A DNA stretch of 64,000 nt from Dipteronia dyeriana (Eukaryota > Streptophyta > Magnoliopsida > Sapindales > Sapindaceae): assembly GCA_032871835.1 (NCBI GenBank), contig CM065299.1, forward strand, positions 44,962,706 through 45,026,705, read 5' to 3'. Shown piece after piece: positions 36,242-47,026 of this stretch. Numbering within the stretch: position 1 is the first letter of the stretch; every line of letters begins with the position of its first letter. The notes beneath the pieces are model-generated. The model worked only from the letters and a program-made list of their open reading frames with translations. It had not been told where the DNA came from and did not search any database. The position numbers were made by a program, and so were the translations under genes.

Positions 36242-37626
36242 ATTGTACCCTTGATTAATTGATTTAAATGTTCGTGAATCTTTTTCTTTTTATTATATAT
36301 ATGCATGTTTTAGAAAGAGATGAGACTCTAGGTATTTACATATATGTTTACATTGGAATGTATGGATATATATATATATATATATATATTTATGTTTTAT
36401 ATGTGGTTTGTTATTGCTCAATTTTGATCTTAGAATTTCAATGTATTTTGTTTTGGGATTGTAACAAGAAGGGTGGTCTATCATTGCCACAATTTCCTTC
36501 TTGGTAGTTGCTAAGTTTTTTTTTATTTTGTTGTTGTAATAAAAAAAAACTGCACTATTGTAATTTAAAAAAAAACTGCAGTATTATATTATTTAAATTC
36601 TTCTCTAATACATTCAAGTTTCGAAGACTCAAAGGTTTGAAGAATTAGGAGCAACCGGAACAAGTTTGGGACCGTGTGAGCCGTAACAACGAACGTGCAT
36701 GTGAAGAGCGCACAACCACGTTTGTTGTGGCATGGGCTGCGCACGGCAGCCCTTTTGGTAGCCATGGGCTGCGCATGGCAACCCTTTATGGGTTTGTGGC
36801 ATGCGCACACCCATGGGCAAGGGCAAGGGCGAGGGGTGCGCACGCCCATGGGAGGTAGCCTAGGGAGTCAGAACGACGAAGGTCGCGTGAAGACTTGTTC
36901 GCCAAGAAAGGAGTTATTGTATTCCAAGATATATGTAATTTACTTGTTTTTCTAGGATGGACCAAAATTGTAGCTATTTATATTTTTGTAAATATTGCAA
37001 TGTTTGTTGTCATATAGAATAGGAGAGCCACTTATATATCTCTTTTGGTATGAACATGCATTGAATGGTTTAAGTATCTAAATTGGCATCTATATAACTT
37101 GGTAAATCATTCTTTGGAATTTGATCACACGCCTTAAACAATTGAGTGGGAGAAGGTGTTTTGGAACACCTACAGCCTCCAAGTTTAGTTGAGCTTTATG
37201 TTTTGTGAACAACCTCCCAAGAGGTATTCAATAATGAAATTTAGCAAGATGCTTCTTTACAAGGATAGACTAGACAATTAGCCCAAACAATATCTACTCC
37301 CAAAGGAGGGATATTCGTGAGAGATTATATTGAAGGTAGATAACTTGGTAACACACTCAATGTAATTTTATTAATATCCTCCCAAGAGTTCTTGTTAATA
37401 AAATTGCAAGGCTAAAATAGAAAATGTTGGTTATTATGTTAACAATTAGGTGGGACCTAGTCCTACTAGTAAATGGTGCGTACTCCCAAAGGAGACGTGA
37501 CATTTATGGGTGTTGGATCACCATTGAATTTTTATGATTGAATTATTTTACTTAATTCACGATAAATATTCAAAAGTGTTATATCATGATTGTTTACTTA
37601 TATAATTTTGTTATTAAAATGAAATC
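36242..37626 (+). other. Copia A1 long leader with a GC-rich island
   Basis: About 1.4 kb without protein homology. It has an AT run at 36366-36390 and a GC-rich segment at about 36655-36880 with repeated CCATGGGCTGCGCA-like and GCGCAC-CCCATGGG units, unlike the AT-rich surroundings. Open frames on both strands there are low-complexity. Confidence 0.7.
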
Positions 37627-38400
37627 ATGACCCCATCCCTAATTAATATCTTAAAAGATAATACTTTAACCGATGATAATTATGTCACATAGAAAAGGAA
37701 TATTGGGTTGTTGTTGCAAGTTGAAAAGTATAAGTTCATTCTATATATTCCTTAACCACCAAACTAATGAATCTACTCAGGAGCAAAGAGATGAGTATCA
37801 GTAGTGGAAGTCTTTAGATGAGATGACTAAATGTACGTTACATTATGGCCATCATCTCCGACGTATTGCAACAGCAACATGAAGGAATGGGGATTGATGT
37901 CGATATAATAAAGTCTCTAGAAAAGATGTTTGATATGAGGTCTATGATGACTAAGAGAGAGGCAGTAACTACTTTTATGAACCTTAGGATGAAACCTGGA
38001 CAGGGTGTGAAAGATCACATGATGAAAGTCATAGCACATCTCAACATTGATGAACTGAATGATGCTAAGATAGATGGTGAGACAAAAATAAACATGATTT
38101 TCAACTCACTATCAGATTCCTTTGATCAATTCAAGTTGGACAACACCTTGAATAATAAGGAATACACCTTGCAAGGACTGATGCAAGATGTTCAAACCAC
38201 GGAAAAAATCCTTGTTAAAGGCAAGGGTCAAGAGATTCATATGCTTGGTAAGTTGCTACTATTAAAGACCCGTAAGAAGGTCAAGAGATAACAAAAGAAA
38301 AACCAACTTAAGCCTTCTTAGAAGGAGACTAAGAAAGTAACCAAGATCAAAGGAAAGTGTTTCCTTTGTGGTGAAAAGGGACAAAGGAATAGACTGACTA
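37627..38400 (+). pseudogene. Copia A1 gag (broken, knuckle deleted)
   Basis: ATG 37627 opens MTPSLINILKDNTLTDDNY, soon ended by TAG. The capsid core is open at 37845-38291 (MNLRMKPGQGVKDHMMKV, SDSFDQFKLDNTLNN). After a basic tail the knuckle begins CFLCGEKGQ and is then cut. Compared with A2, about 150 bp are missing, removing the His and last Cys and the protease active site that should follow. Confidence 0.82.
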
Positions 38401-39675
38401 AGAATGAATTCAACTTGTATTTAGGCAATGGAGCATTGACGTCTACTAGTGTAGTGGGAGGTATTAGAATCAATTTAGATTCTAGTAGGCATTTAGATTT
38501 AATAGACATTTATTATGTACCTCAATTCAAGAGGAATTTAATTTCTGTTTCTTGTGTAAATATAAAGCTTTTATTATTAGTAAGAATGACAAATTTATTT
38601 GCAAAGGTACATTGAAAAACGGTTTATTCTATTTGCATGGAAATATCTCTCACTTGTTAGACACGGAATCAACGGAACCTAATCATAAAAGAGTAAAATT
38701 ATCAAAAGATTAAACCTACCTACGGCATTTACGCTTAGGTCATATTAACCTTAATAGGATTAAAAGATTGGTAATTGACGGACCTCTAAGTGACTTAAAG
38801 GTTGATGATCTACCAATTGTGAATCTTGTTTGGAAGGTAAAATGACCAAAAGGTCGTTTACGACTAAAGGCGCAAGAGCCATCGAATGTTTAGGATTAAC
38901 AAAAACTGATGTGTGTGGACCTATGAGCATTCAAGCTAGAGGTGGATATGAGTACTTCATCACTTTCATGGATGATCACTCAATATTTGGCTATGTGTAT
39001 CTCGTGAGACATAAGTCGGATGCTTTTGATATGTCCAAAATATTTAAAGCTGAAGTAGAAAATCAGCTTGAGAAACGCATAAAAATCTTGAGGTCCGATC
39101 ATGGTGGAGAATATCTATCTGTTGAGTTTCAGCAATGTCTTATTGATAATGGAATAATTTCTCAGTTTTCTGCATCAGGCACACCTCAACAAAATGGGGT
39201 GGCAGAAAGGAGAAATAGAACTCTTTTGGATATGGTTAGGTCTATGTTGAGTTATTCAACGCTCCCTAATTCTTTTTGGGGATATGCTTTACAAACTGCA
39301 ATGTACATTCTAAGCGATGTCGGTTCCTATAACACCACATAAGTTGTGGACTAGGCGAAAGCCTAGTTTACAACACTTAAGGATATTTGGATGTCCTGCG
39401 CACGTGTTAAAGGAAAGACAGAAAAGATGGAGTCCCGTTCAGAAACATGTATATTTGTAGGGTATCCAAAAGAAACAAAAGGATATTATTTTTATAGTCC
39501 TTCAGATCTTAAATTATTTGTTTCGACAAATGCTAAATTTCTGGAAAAGGACTATATGAATAATTTTGTGCCTAAAAGAAGAATTGTCCTGAATGAACTT
39601 TTAGGAGATACAATTCCACAAGAGGTTTCGCAACCAAGCCCAATGGTAAGTTCCGTACCAACACAAGATCAATAA
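38401..39675 (+). pseudogene. Copia A1 integrase (nearly intact core)
   Basis: Downstream of the deleted protease, 38401-38615 encodes the segment ending in YYVPQFKRNLISVS. The zinc region follows with LGHINLNRIKRL, broken near 38825. The core is open from 38830 to 39342 with the full D-D-E: Asp at 38908 (TDVCGP), Asp near 39097 (RSDHGGEY) and Glu near 39205 (GVAERRNR). The C-terminal region is open at 39391-39675 (FVGYPKETKGYYFY). It is the best preserved copia integrase core here, but frame breaks flank it. Confidence 0.87.
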
Positions 39676-41300
39676 TCTACCATACCTCATCGTAGTGGGA
39701 GGGTTGTTAGACAACCCGAGAGATACATCGGTCTAGGAGAATATGTAGAGAATCTTCCGGATGATGATGATCCGTATACGTACAAGGAAGCAATGGAAGA
39801 TGTTGATTGTTGCCATTGGCAAAAGGCAATGCAATCCAAAATTGAATCTATGTTCAAAAACAAAGTCTGGTCTCTTGTAGACTTGCCTAAAGGGATAAAA
39901 CCCATCGGGTGCAAGTGGGTATACAAGAGGAAAAGAGGAATGGATGGAAAGGTGGAAACCTTTAAAGCTAGATTGGTAGCTAATGGTTATACACAGAAGG
40001 AAGGTATCGATTATGAAGAAACCTTCTCTCCTGTGGCCATGCTTAAATCCATTAGGATACACTTATCCATTGCGGTATCTCTAGACCTAGAGATTTGGAA
40101 AATGGACATCAAGACAGCTTTTCTTAATGGAAGTCTTGACTAAAGCATCTACATGATGCAACCAGAAGGATTCATTGGAAAGGGCCAAGAGGAAAGGGTA
40201 TGCAAGTTGCAAAGATCCATATATGGATTGAAGCAAGCATCCAGATCCTAGAACATAAGGTTCGATCAAGCCATGAAAAGTTTTGGATTTATTCAAAACC
40301 TTGACGAACCTTTTGTATACAAAAGGATTAAAGGCGACAAGTTGCTTTTCCTAGTTCTTTACGTTGATGATATACTACTCATCAGAAACGATGTAGGTTT
40401 ATTGACATCAAATAAAAGAATGGTTAGCAAAACAATTTGATATGAAGGACTTAGGAGAAACAAGTTATATTCTTGGTATCCAAGTCATAAGGGATAGAAA
40501 GAATAGAACGATTGCATTATCCTAAGCTTCATACATAGATAAAATCTTGTCTAGGTTTTCCATGCAAGATTCCAAGAAAGGTATGTTACTTTTCAGACAT
40601 GGAATCAAACTTTCTAAGGAACAAGTTCCTAAGAATGAGCATGAAGAGCAATTCATGAGTAGGGCTCCATATGCATCAGCATTTGGAAGTCCCATGTATG
40701 CAATGCTCTATACTAGACCAGATATTTGTTTTGCTATGGGCATTGTTAACAGTTTTCAACCGAAACCTTGTCCTGATCACTGGACGACATTCAAGCATAT
40801 TTTCAAGTATCTTATGAGAACAAGAGATTATATGCTTGTATACTCTGTAGGGGATTTAATTCCTGTAGGGTATGCTGATTCTGATTTTCAGTCAAATTCT
40901 GACTCCAAGAGATCAACACCAGGATCTATGTTTACTATTGAAGGAGAGGCAGTCATATGGAGGAGTATCAAGCAATCTTGTATTGCCGATTCCAACATGG
41001 ATGCCGAGTATGTTACCGCATGCAAGGCTGTTAAAGAGGTTGTCTGGCTCCTCCAATTCTTGGTTGACTTGGAAGTGGTTCCTGATACAAATAAGCAGAT
41101 CACTATCTATTGTGACAATAGTGGATCAGTGGCTAATTCGAGAGAACCAAGAAGTCATAAGAGAGGGAAACACATTTGAAAGAAAGTATCACCTTCTAGG
41201 GGAAATTGTGAATAAGGGTGACGCGACGATTACCAAGATCGCGTCAGTAAAAAAATCTAGCGGATCCCCTTACAAAGGCTTTTCCGTAAAAGAGTTTTGA
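39676..41300 (+). pseudogene. Copia A1 reverse transcriptase and RNase H (broken)
   Basis: RT starts in the open piece 39793-40143 (GCKWVYKRKRGMDG, WKMDIKTAFLNGSLD). A TAA follows, then SIYGLKQAS and the catalytic LYVDDILL at 40356-40379. RNase H is open at 40547-41179 (MYAMLYTRPDICFAMG, GYADSDFQSN, YCDNSGSVAN); a frameshift moves its end (ERKYHLLGEIVNKGD) to another frame. A2 and the B elements give the same order. Confidence 0.88.
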
Positions 41301-41351
41301 TGGGCATCTAGAGAACATGGGGATGAGAGACATGACACATTTGATATAGAG

Positions 41352-41363
41352 CAAGTGGGAAAT
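41352..41363 (+). other. Copia A1 polypurine tract
   Basis: CAAGTGGGAAAT directly before the 3' LTR start TGTTAGG; the usual copia plus-strand primer. Confidence 0.88.
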
Positions 41364-41550
41364 TGTTAGGATTATGCTCGATAGCAAGAGTATAATATTG
41401 TATTTGATAATCTTTACATATTAATAAAATGATTTCTAGTTTAACAAATCTTATAGCATTTATAGTTTAATTATTATAATTGTCAAAAGTAAATAACCAT
41501 AAGGTCAAAAGACTATGAGAAAAGAAGAATTGTTCATACATCTAGTTATG
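41364..41550 (+). repeat. Copia A1 3' LTR, truncated
   Basis: It matches 34817-34972 up to AAGACTATGA. The last 30 bases before element D do not match the 5' LTR, which may reflect local rearrangement. TTATG at 41546-41550 is the candidate left target duplication of D. Confidence 0.85.
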
Positions 41551-42435
41551 TGTTGACGTCAATTTCTGGATGTATGGAAAAAGTCAGCAAGAATTGGATT
41601 TTAGCTGTGATTTCAAAGAGAGAGAGAATGACAAAGTAATCGGACGCAAGTTTTACGTGGTAAAACTTCGATGACCGGAGAAACGACCACGGTGGCTGAA
41701 TAATCAACCAAGCCAAAATCCACTATTGAAAAGATTTACAACTCTCGATCTCTCTTTTTCTCTCTCTATATCTTTCTATGATCTGTATCTATTTTGTGGC
41801 GAGATTATGGGTTTATTTATATGTTCATATAACCCTAATCCTTTTTGTACAAGTAATAAAAGATCTTTGTATTCAACTATGATTGGTTATTTGTTTGAAG
41901 TAGTCTGTCTTCTTTCCTATTTCGGAGACTTGTATTGAGATCGAATGGGACTCTAGTGATGTAGTCTAGTTAGGACTTATTTTCTTATAAAAGCGTAGTC
42001 TTTTTGAAGAAATAAAATTGTTGCCAAATTTAGAACCCTTTCTATTTGGTATTCTATTCTTCTTGGAATTCCTCTTTGATATGGGTATCTTCTTATATTT
42101 TAACGACTCGACTCGTGTGAGCTTCGCGCTGGGCTTTTATTTGGTTTTCTTCATGTTTGTTCCGAGTAGAACACGATATTAGCTAGTCCTAAGTGACGTC
42201 ATCTGATTCGGAGTAGAAAATGTCATCAACTAGCCCCGAGCATCTTTAACTAACCCCGAGTAGTATATGACGTCAGTTGATCCTGAGTAGGTTTTGTTTA
42301 ATACTTGTTTACTCGGGCTTCTCTTCGTTGGTGATGTCTTGTAGGATATTTTCTGAATGCATATTCTGATGTCCACTTGGCAATTTTATCCTTCTTGTCA
42401 ATGATGTGTACGTCTGATAAAATTTACATACGACA
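41551..42435 (-). repeat. Element D 3' LTR
   Basis: On the plus strand it runs TGTTGACGTC to CATACGACA, 885 bp, bounded by the polypurine tract. It pairs with 52707-53033 over the first 330 bases with roughly nine in ten positions equal. A minus-strand TATA-like run (TATATGAACATATAAATA) lies at 41814-41831. Confidence 0.92.
41814..41831 (-). promoter_or_regulatory. Candidate TATA box of D LTR
   Basis: Minus-strand TATAAATA-like run, kept at the same place in the E LTR (53327-53342) and in the D 5' LTR. It points toward gag-pol transcription. Confidence 0.45.
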
Positions 42436-42447
42436 ATACCCCTTTTA
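42436..42447 (-). other. Element D polypurine tract
   Basis: On the minus strand TAAAAGGGGTAT sits just before the 3' LTR start TGTCG. It fixes the LTR boundary. Confidence 0.88.
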
Positions 42448-42940
42448 AATATTTTTGCCGAACCAGGTTTCATTCAGAGTAAAAGTATTTTATTCAACCC
42501 TTTAAGTTTTTCGTCTCTGTGACTCCAGGGTAAATATCTTATCATAATGGCGTGTCTTAATAGTGACTCTGTAATTTCAATTTGCCTCCTTAAGCGAGAT
42601 CTCAATAATTGTGACGTTTTGGAATTCTGACTGCCTTTAGCCAGTTCTTCTCTTAACAAGTGTCCTCTACCGTTTCGTTTCACGATGCCATTTATGAGAA
42701 GCGGCCTACGCGTCTCTTAGTGCACCGTCTACGTCATCAAATCTTGTCATTGATTTTTCCCACCTTGAGACCCTAGGGTTTCGTGCAATTACCCCTTTAA
42801 ATTCTCCTCTGAGGAATTACGTTGGTTCATTCTCAAAGACTGAAACCAGAAGCTATTCCAACCCAGATTTATTTACACAGAAAATTGATATTTTCCGTTG
42901 AAGATTTTACATCAGATTTCTTCATTCAAGGTTAGTTTTA
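42448..42940 (+). promoter_or_regulatory. Candidate promoter and 5' UTR of the D antisense gene
   Basis: About 490 bp between the tract and the antisense ATG. CCTAGGGTTTCGTG followed by ACCCCTTTAAATTCT (42771-42802) is matched in E (54246-54278); it resembles a telo-box plus an AT-rich core promoter. CAAGGTTAGTTTTAATG directly before the start is identical in both. Promoter function is inferred from position and conservation. Confidence 0.45.
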
Positions 42941-44093
42941 ATGAATCTGTCTTCCCGTCATCGACTTTTTACTATAGCTCTCGAGGCGCTTGATCCTAGG
43001 GATTTTCAACTGGTATCATTCGCTCAAAGATTATTGGGGGAAATCCCCCCGGTCGAATCTCATTTTTTAGAAGTCGACATTTCTGGGCTTTACCCTATCG
43101 TCCATTTTAGTTCTGTATCCAATTCTGATTCAGATTCATCTAGTTCTGAATCTGTCACTTATAATCACAGGGTACCACTTTGATCAAGGATAGGAAAACA
43201 TTAAAGTAAAAGCGAAGTTCACAAGCACAACTCGGGCAGCGTCCGAATCAGGGAGCAGACTATTGACGAGAACGATGTGAAAGATGCATTCAGAGTTTCT
43301 CATCTCTCTTTCTCTGCTGATCGTCCGAGTGGGTTTGATGCCGAACCTAATATGGTCGGAGCAGATGAGATCGGGAAATATCGTGTCCGATTCGACCTGG
43401 ATAATTTGGTTACTTTGATTCCTGCGGGTGATAGAGCTACGTGGAATCCTCCCGCGGGTATGGTGTCAATCTATGGATCCATGCTTTGTTGCGGCATCAC
43501 TCTTCCTTTTCAACCGTTCATTGCCTGGTTTCTGGCTCAAGCAGGGATCGCTCTAGCTCAACTGGCCCTGAATAGCTACAAGATCTTGATGTGCATGTGG
43601 CACATGTGGAGCCGAATGAACCTGTCGCCACCTTTTCCGAGTGAAATCAGGCACTTCTAGACACTAAGGCAGTCTGGCAAGACAGGGACTTATTTCCTCC
43701 TGTCAAACCCACCAGATTGTTAGGTCCCCAAGGGGACAAAGGTGAATCGGGGAGTTGATACCTCTGATGACCCTAAAAAGAGGGGCATCGTATAGGGATT
43801 TCCTTCATCCAACAAGTACTGGAAGAATAATTGGTTTTTTGCCAGAGGAAATTTAGGTCTTGAAGTCACTCTCTCGGCTGGGGAAACTCGGAGGGTGTTG
43901 AAAGTTCCCCACTTTTTCTGTTCCCCTGAGGTATGGAACAAGAAAAAGATTGAATTCAGTGATACTGAGCTGACCAGACTTGATCGGCCAGCAGTTCGAA
44001 CTCTGGAGAATAGGAGCAGGACTTATCTTTTTAATGAGAAAAAAATGATAGAACTCGGCTTCTTCAGCCAGATTTCAGGCTATCGCCGGCGAT

Positions 44094-44167
44094 GTAAGTG
44101 ATATTTGTACACCCTTTTTTTCCTTTTTATATATATATACTGGCGCGTTTTCCCCTTTTCTTCAAAG
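44094..44167 (+). other. Intron 1 of the D antisense gene
   Basis: Donor GAT|GTAAGT, acceptor TTCTTCAAAG|TATATG, 74 bp, with a pyrimidine-rich 3' half. Splicing turns CGG CGA T + TA TAT GAC into an open frame (RRLYDSDIV) matching RRLFDTDVV in E. Confidence 0.65.
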
Positions 44168-44885
44168 TATATGACTCGGACATCGTCTGTGACCTTCAAG
44201 CTCGTCAAGTGAAGTCAATTCTTCAGGCTAGCCAAAAAGAGGATTCCCGTCAGAGCGAAGAGGGCGTTGCTCCACCTGAGTTAGATGAGGACCCTGATGT
44301 GGCTGACGAGCAAATTCCCAAAAGTGTCCCTGAGAAAGTCATCCGGCTGACCGTAGGGCAGTCAAGTGGTCAGAGTGGCCCAACGGATCATACTAAGGAG
44401 TTGTTTGATAACGGGGAGAGGTAAATTGAGGTTCATGCTGAAAGGTCTGCCGAGCGGTCATACGCCAGTGATGGAGGTAAAACCTTCGAGGGTCAAGTAC
44501 ATACAGATCTCAAATTTTTTGAATCCTTTCTGAATGATGTTCAGAAGATCCCGCAGTTGATCTCAGCTTCAACCGATCTCGGCCTCTCAAGGTTCCTCGA
44601 GTAGTTTCATTAAGTGATGAAGACGTCGAGGCTGAGATTCCCCCGAGTGTTCATGTTGAAGCATCGGCGGGTGTGAAGACTTCTGACTAGAACAAGGGTT
44701 TCTCTCCCCCTGAGGTTGAAGATCTAAGGGCTGAACCCTCAGGAGGTCCTTCTTATCCTTTTCCCTAGGATATGCTCAGGGCAATGTCAACTGGTCGGGC
44801 TTTTATCGGGGATGATCATTGGAGTCATCTCAGGGACGTGCCTCTGACGAGTCATCTTCAGAATATCTTTAATGGCGCATGTTAT

Positions 44886-44953
44886 GTAGGTCTTATTCCT
44901 AACTCTTGCCTTGCCCATTTGCTTGCTAGATTTTTAATTTCGTGTCGTTATAG
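44886..44953 (+). other. Intron 2 of the D antisense gene
   Basis: Donor TTAT|GTAGGT, acceptor CGTTATAG|ATGGTGGCC, 68 bp. It lies at the same point as 56480-56542 in E although the intron sequences differ more than the exons. Confidence 0.62.
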
Positions 44954-45982
44954 ATGGTGGCCGAGTTCGCTAAACTGGTTCAGACACAACAGCATCAAGC
45001 TGATCTAATAAGGTGTCTTGAAGCTCAGCTGAAAGAGAGTGAGGATAGCCGTGCTTGGGTCGAATCGGCTTATCAGAAAGAAATTGGTAGTGCCCAAATA
45101 TTTACCAACCACTATTTGGCAAAGAAAGTGGAGGCCGAGGAGAGAGCTTCTTTGGCAGAGAAGAGGGCAGTGTCACTTTTAAACTTGTGATCCTCTACCT
45201 AAGAATCAATGCTAAAAGTCGAATAGGAAACGGAGCAGTCCAAGTTGGCGTATGAAAAGAAAATTGAAGACTTGGACCGCCAAGCTTTGACAGTTGAGTC
45301 CATATCCAAAGTGGCCAGGCTGGAACTCAAAGTCCAAAGGGTAGACCGTTTCAAAAGATCCCCTGCCAACGATGCCCTTTTCCTTTGGGAATTTCAGCAA
45401 GGGCTAGTTTCAGCTGTCGAGTTTTTCAAGGTTAAGAATCGGGCAACTGAAAAAGCCTGAACCAACTGGGAGCTATCAATCAAGAATCACGTGGATCGGT
45501 CCTTAGAATCTATTCGGACTCAAATGAAGGTGTGGAGAGCTTATTGTCATAGCCGAGGCAAAGAGCCTCATCCTATGCATTTGGAGGTTCCCTCCGAGCA
45601 TTCCCTCTCGACCTTTTACGCTAGTCAGGAATCGATCATGGAAGGTGTGGTGCCTGATGTCAAACAGATCCCGAGAGAAGATTATAACCAATGGATGGAT
45701 GATTCGATCGATACGATTGCTTGGCTCTCCAATGAAAGTCTGCTCCGCGAGTACGAAATGGTGCCTGACCCGAGCATCGGCAAGAGTTCCAAATCCTCCT
45801 GATTTATTTTGTAGAAATTCATTTTTGTAGAGATTCTTTGTGACAATTCTTTGTAACAATTCTTTGTTAGTCCTTACAATGAAATTCCTAGTCAACTATA
45901 ATTCTGAAAATCGAGTGGTCTGATCTGATTCATTGCTCTAGGAATTTCACCGAGTCTTCTTTAACTTGATTCTATTGTTGTC

Positions 45983-46512
45983 GAGTATCTTATTAAACCG
46001 GCTATTGAAATTTATGCCAAGTATCTTATTAAACTAGCTATTGAAATTTATGTCAAGTATCTTATTAAACTGGCTATTTCTGATATCGGCTAACTTCACC
46101 AAGTTTCTTATTAAACCTGTTTCGTTACCCGAATAATATTTAACGCCAAGTATCTTATTAAACTGGCTATTGAAATTTATACCAAGTATCTTATTAAACT
46201 GGCTATTTCTGATGTTCGGATAACTTCACCAAGTATCTTATTAAACCTGTTTCGTTACCCAAATAATTTTTAACGCCAAGTATCTTATTAAACTGGCTAT
46301 TTCTCATGTTCGGGTAACTTCACCAAGTATCTTATTAAACCTGTTTCATTACCCGAACAATTTTTAACGCCAAGAATCTTATTAAACTGGCTATTTCTGA
46401 TGTTTGGGTAACTTCACCAAGTATCTTATTATACCTATTTCGTTACCCGAATAATTTTTAATGCTAAGTATCTTATTAAACTGGCTAATATTATTAACCG
46501 AGTCATCTTAAA
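45983..46512. repeat. Dimeric 47-bp tandem array of element D
   Basis: AAGTATCTTATTAAAC-type units start at 45983, 46019, 46055, 46101, 46148, 46184, 46231, 46278, 46325, 46372, 46419 and 46466. Spacing is mainly 47 with some 36. Two monomer types alternate: one carries TTCGGGTAAC, the next GTTACCCGAA, exact reverse complements, so neighbours can pair as hairpins. It lies between the convergent ends of the antisense gene and integrase. Confidence 0.9.
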
Positions 46513-47026
46513 ATAGGCAAGCAGATTTATACTTGTGTTTCATACTCGGTTGCTACCCGAACATTACATCAAGGCTCACCATGATCATATGTTTGAGTCC
46601 TTACACATTACCGAGGACGTCGCCCTAGTTTTTCTGTGCAAAGGTTTGCTGAATCGTTAAGCTTTTTGAACCACTTAACACAACTACACATTTCACCGGA
46701 ATTTTTTTCGATAGCGTCCCAAGCCTTTCTCCAGAATCTGGTGCATCGGGTTTGCCTTTTTGCTAAGGTCAATTGACCTTGCTCGGCTAGCATGCTTCTT
46801 CATACTTCTCCGCCCATTCGGGAATCAATGGTCCCAAGTATTCTATTTGCATGTTCTTATTATCATGCTTGTCTTTTATATGTTCTTATTATCATATGCT
46901 TTATTTTTTGGAAATCTTGAGTTTGATTTTTATTTATAACTGCAAAACCAACAAAGATTTAAGTCCCAAAGCTAATATTTGACCTAACTAAAATTGTCAT
47001 GACTATAAAAAAAACAGAAAAAAAAA
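46513..47026 (-). other. Element D 3' noncoding region beside pol
   Basis: It is conserved with 57851-58409 in E (GTTGCTACCCGAACATTACA, ATGTTCTTATTATCATATGC) but holds no coherent open frame. On the minus strand it is the pol 3' UTR; on the plus strand it would be downstream of the antisense gene. Confidence 0.6.

Larger units (their letters stand above)
34817..41550 (+). mobile_element. Copia A1
   Basis: 5' LTR 34817-36224, primer site 36227, leader to 37626, gag, integrase, RT, RNase H, polypurine tract 41352-41363, and a 3' LTR beginning at 41364 and cut by element D at 41550. The left flank is CATAC. Over the first 155 bases the two LTRs differ at about eight positions. The protease active site is deleted and the frame is broken in several places, so it is not autonomous. 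Confidence 0.92.
42941..45802 (+). pseudogene. Antisense extra gene of element D (three exons)
   Basis: Exon 1, 42941-44093, stays in one frame with five or so nonsense codons (the first at 43181) and no frameshift. Exon 2 is 44168-44885 and exon 3 is 44954-45802, joined by GT-AG introns at the same places as in E. Exon 1 holds WNPPAGMVSIYGSMLCCGIT, LPFQPFIAWFLAQ and AQLALNSYKILMCMW, resembling the plant 'putative gypsy type transposon' domain family. Exon 3 starts MVAEFAKLVQTQQHQADLIR, a coiled coil, and ends in REYEMVPDPSIGKSSKSS. Exon 2 is acidic and frameshifted. The full protein would be about 900 residues. Its role is unknown. Confidence 0.72.

Noticed and set aside
36589..36955. Open frames on both strands in the GC-rich island
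   Set aside because: Repeated GC-rich units produce open frames in several frames; no domain is recognisable.
45983..46512. Regularly spaced repeats resembling a CRISPR array
   Set aside because: Spacers are themselves repeated and the context is a plant retroelement.
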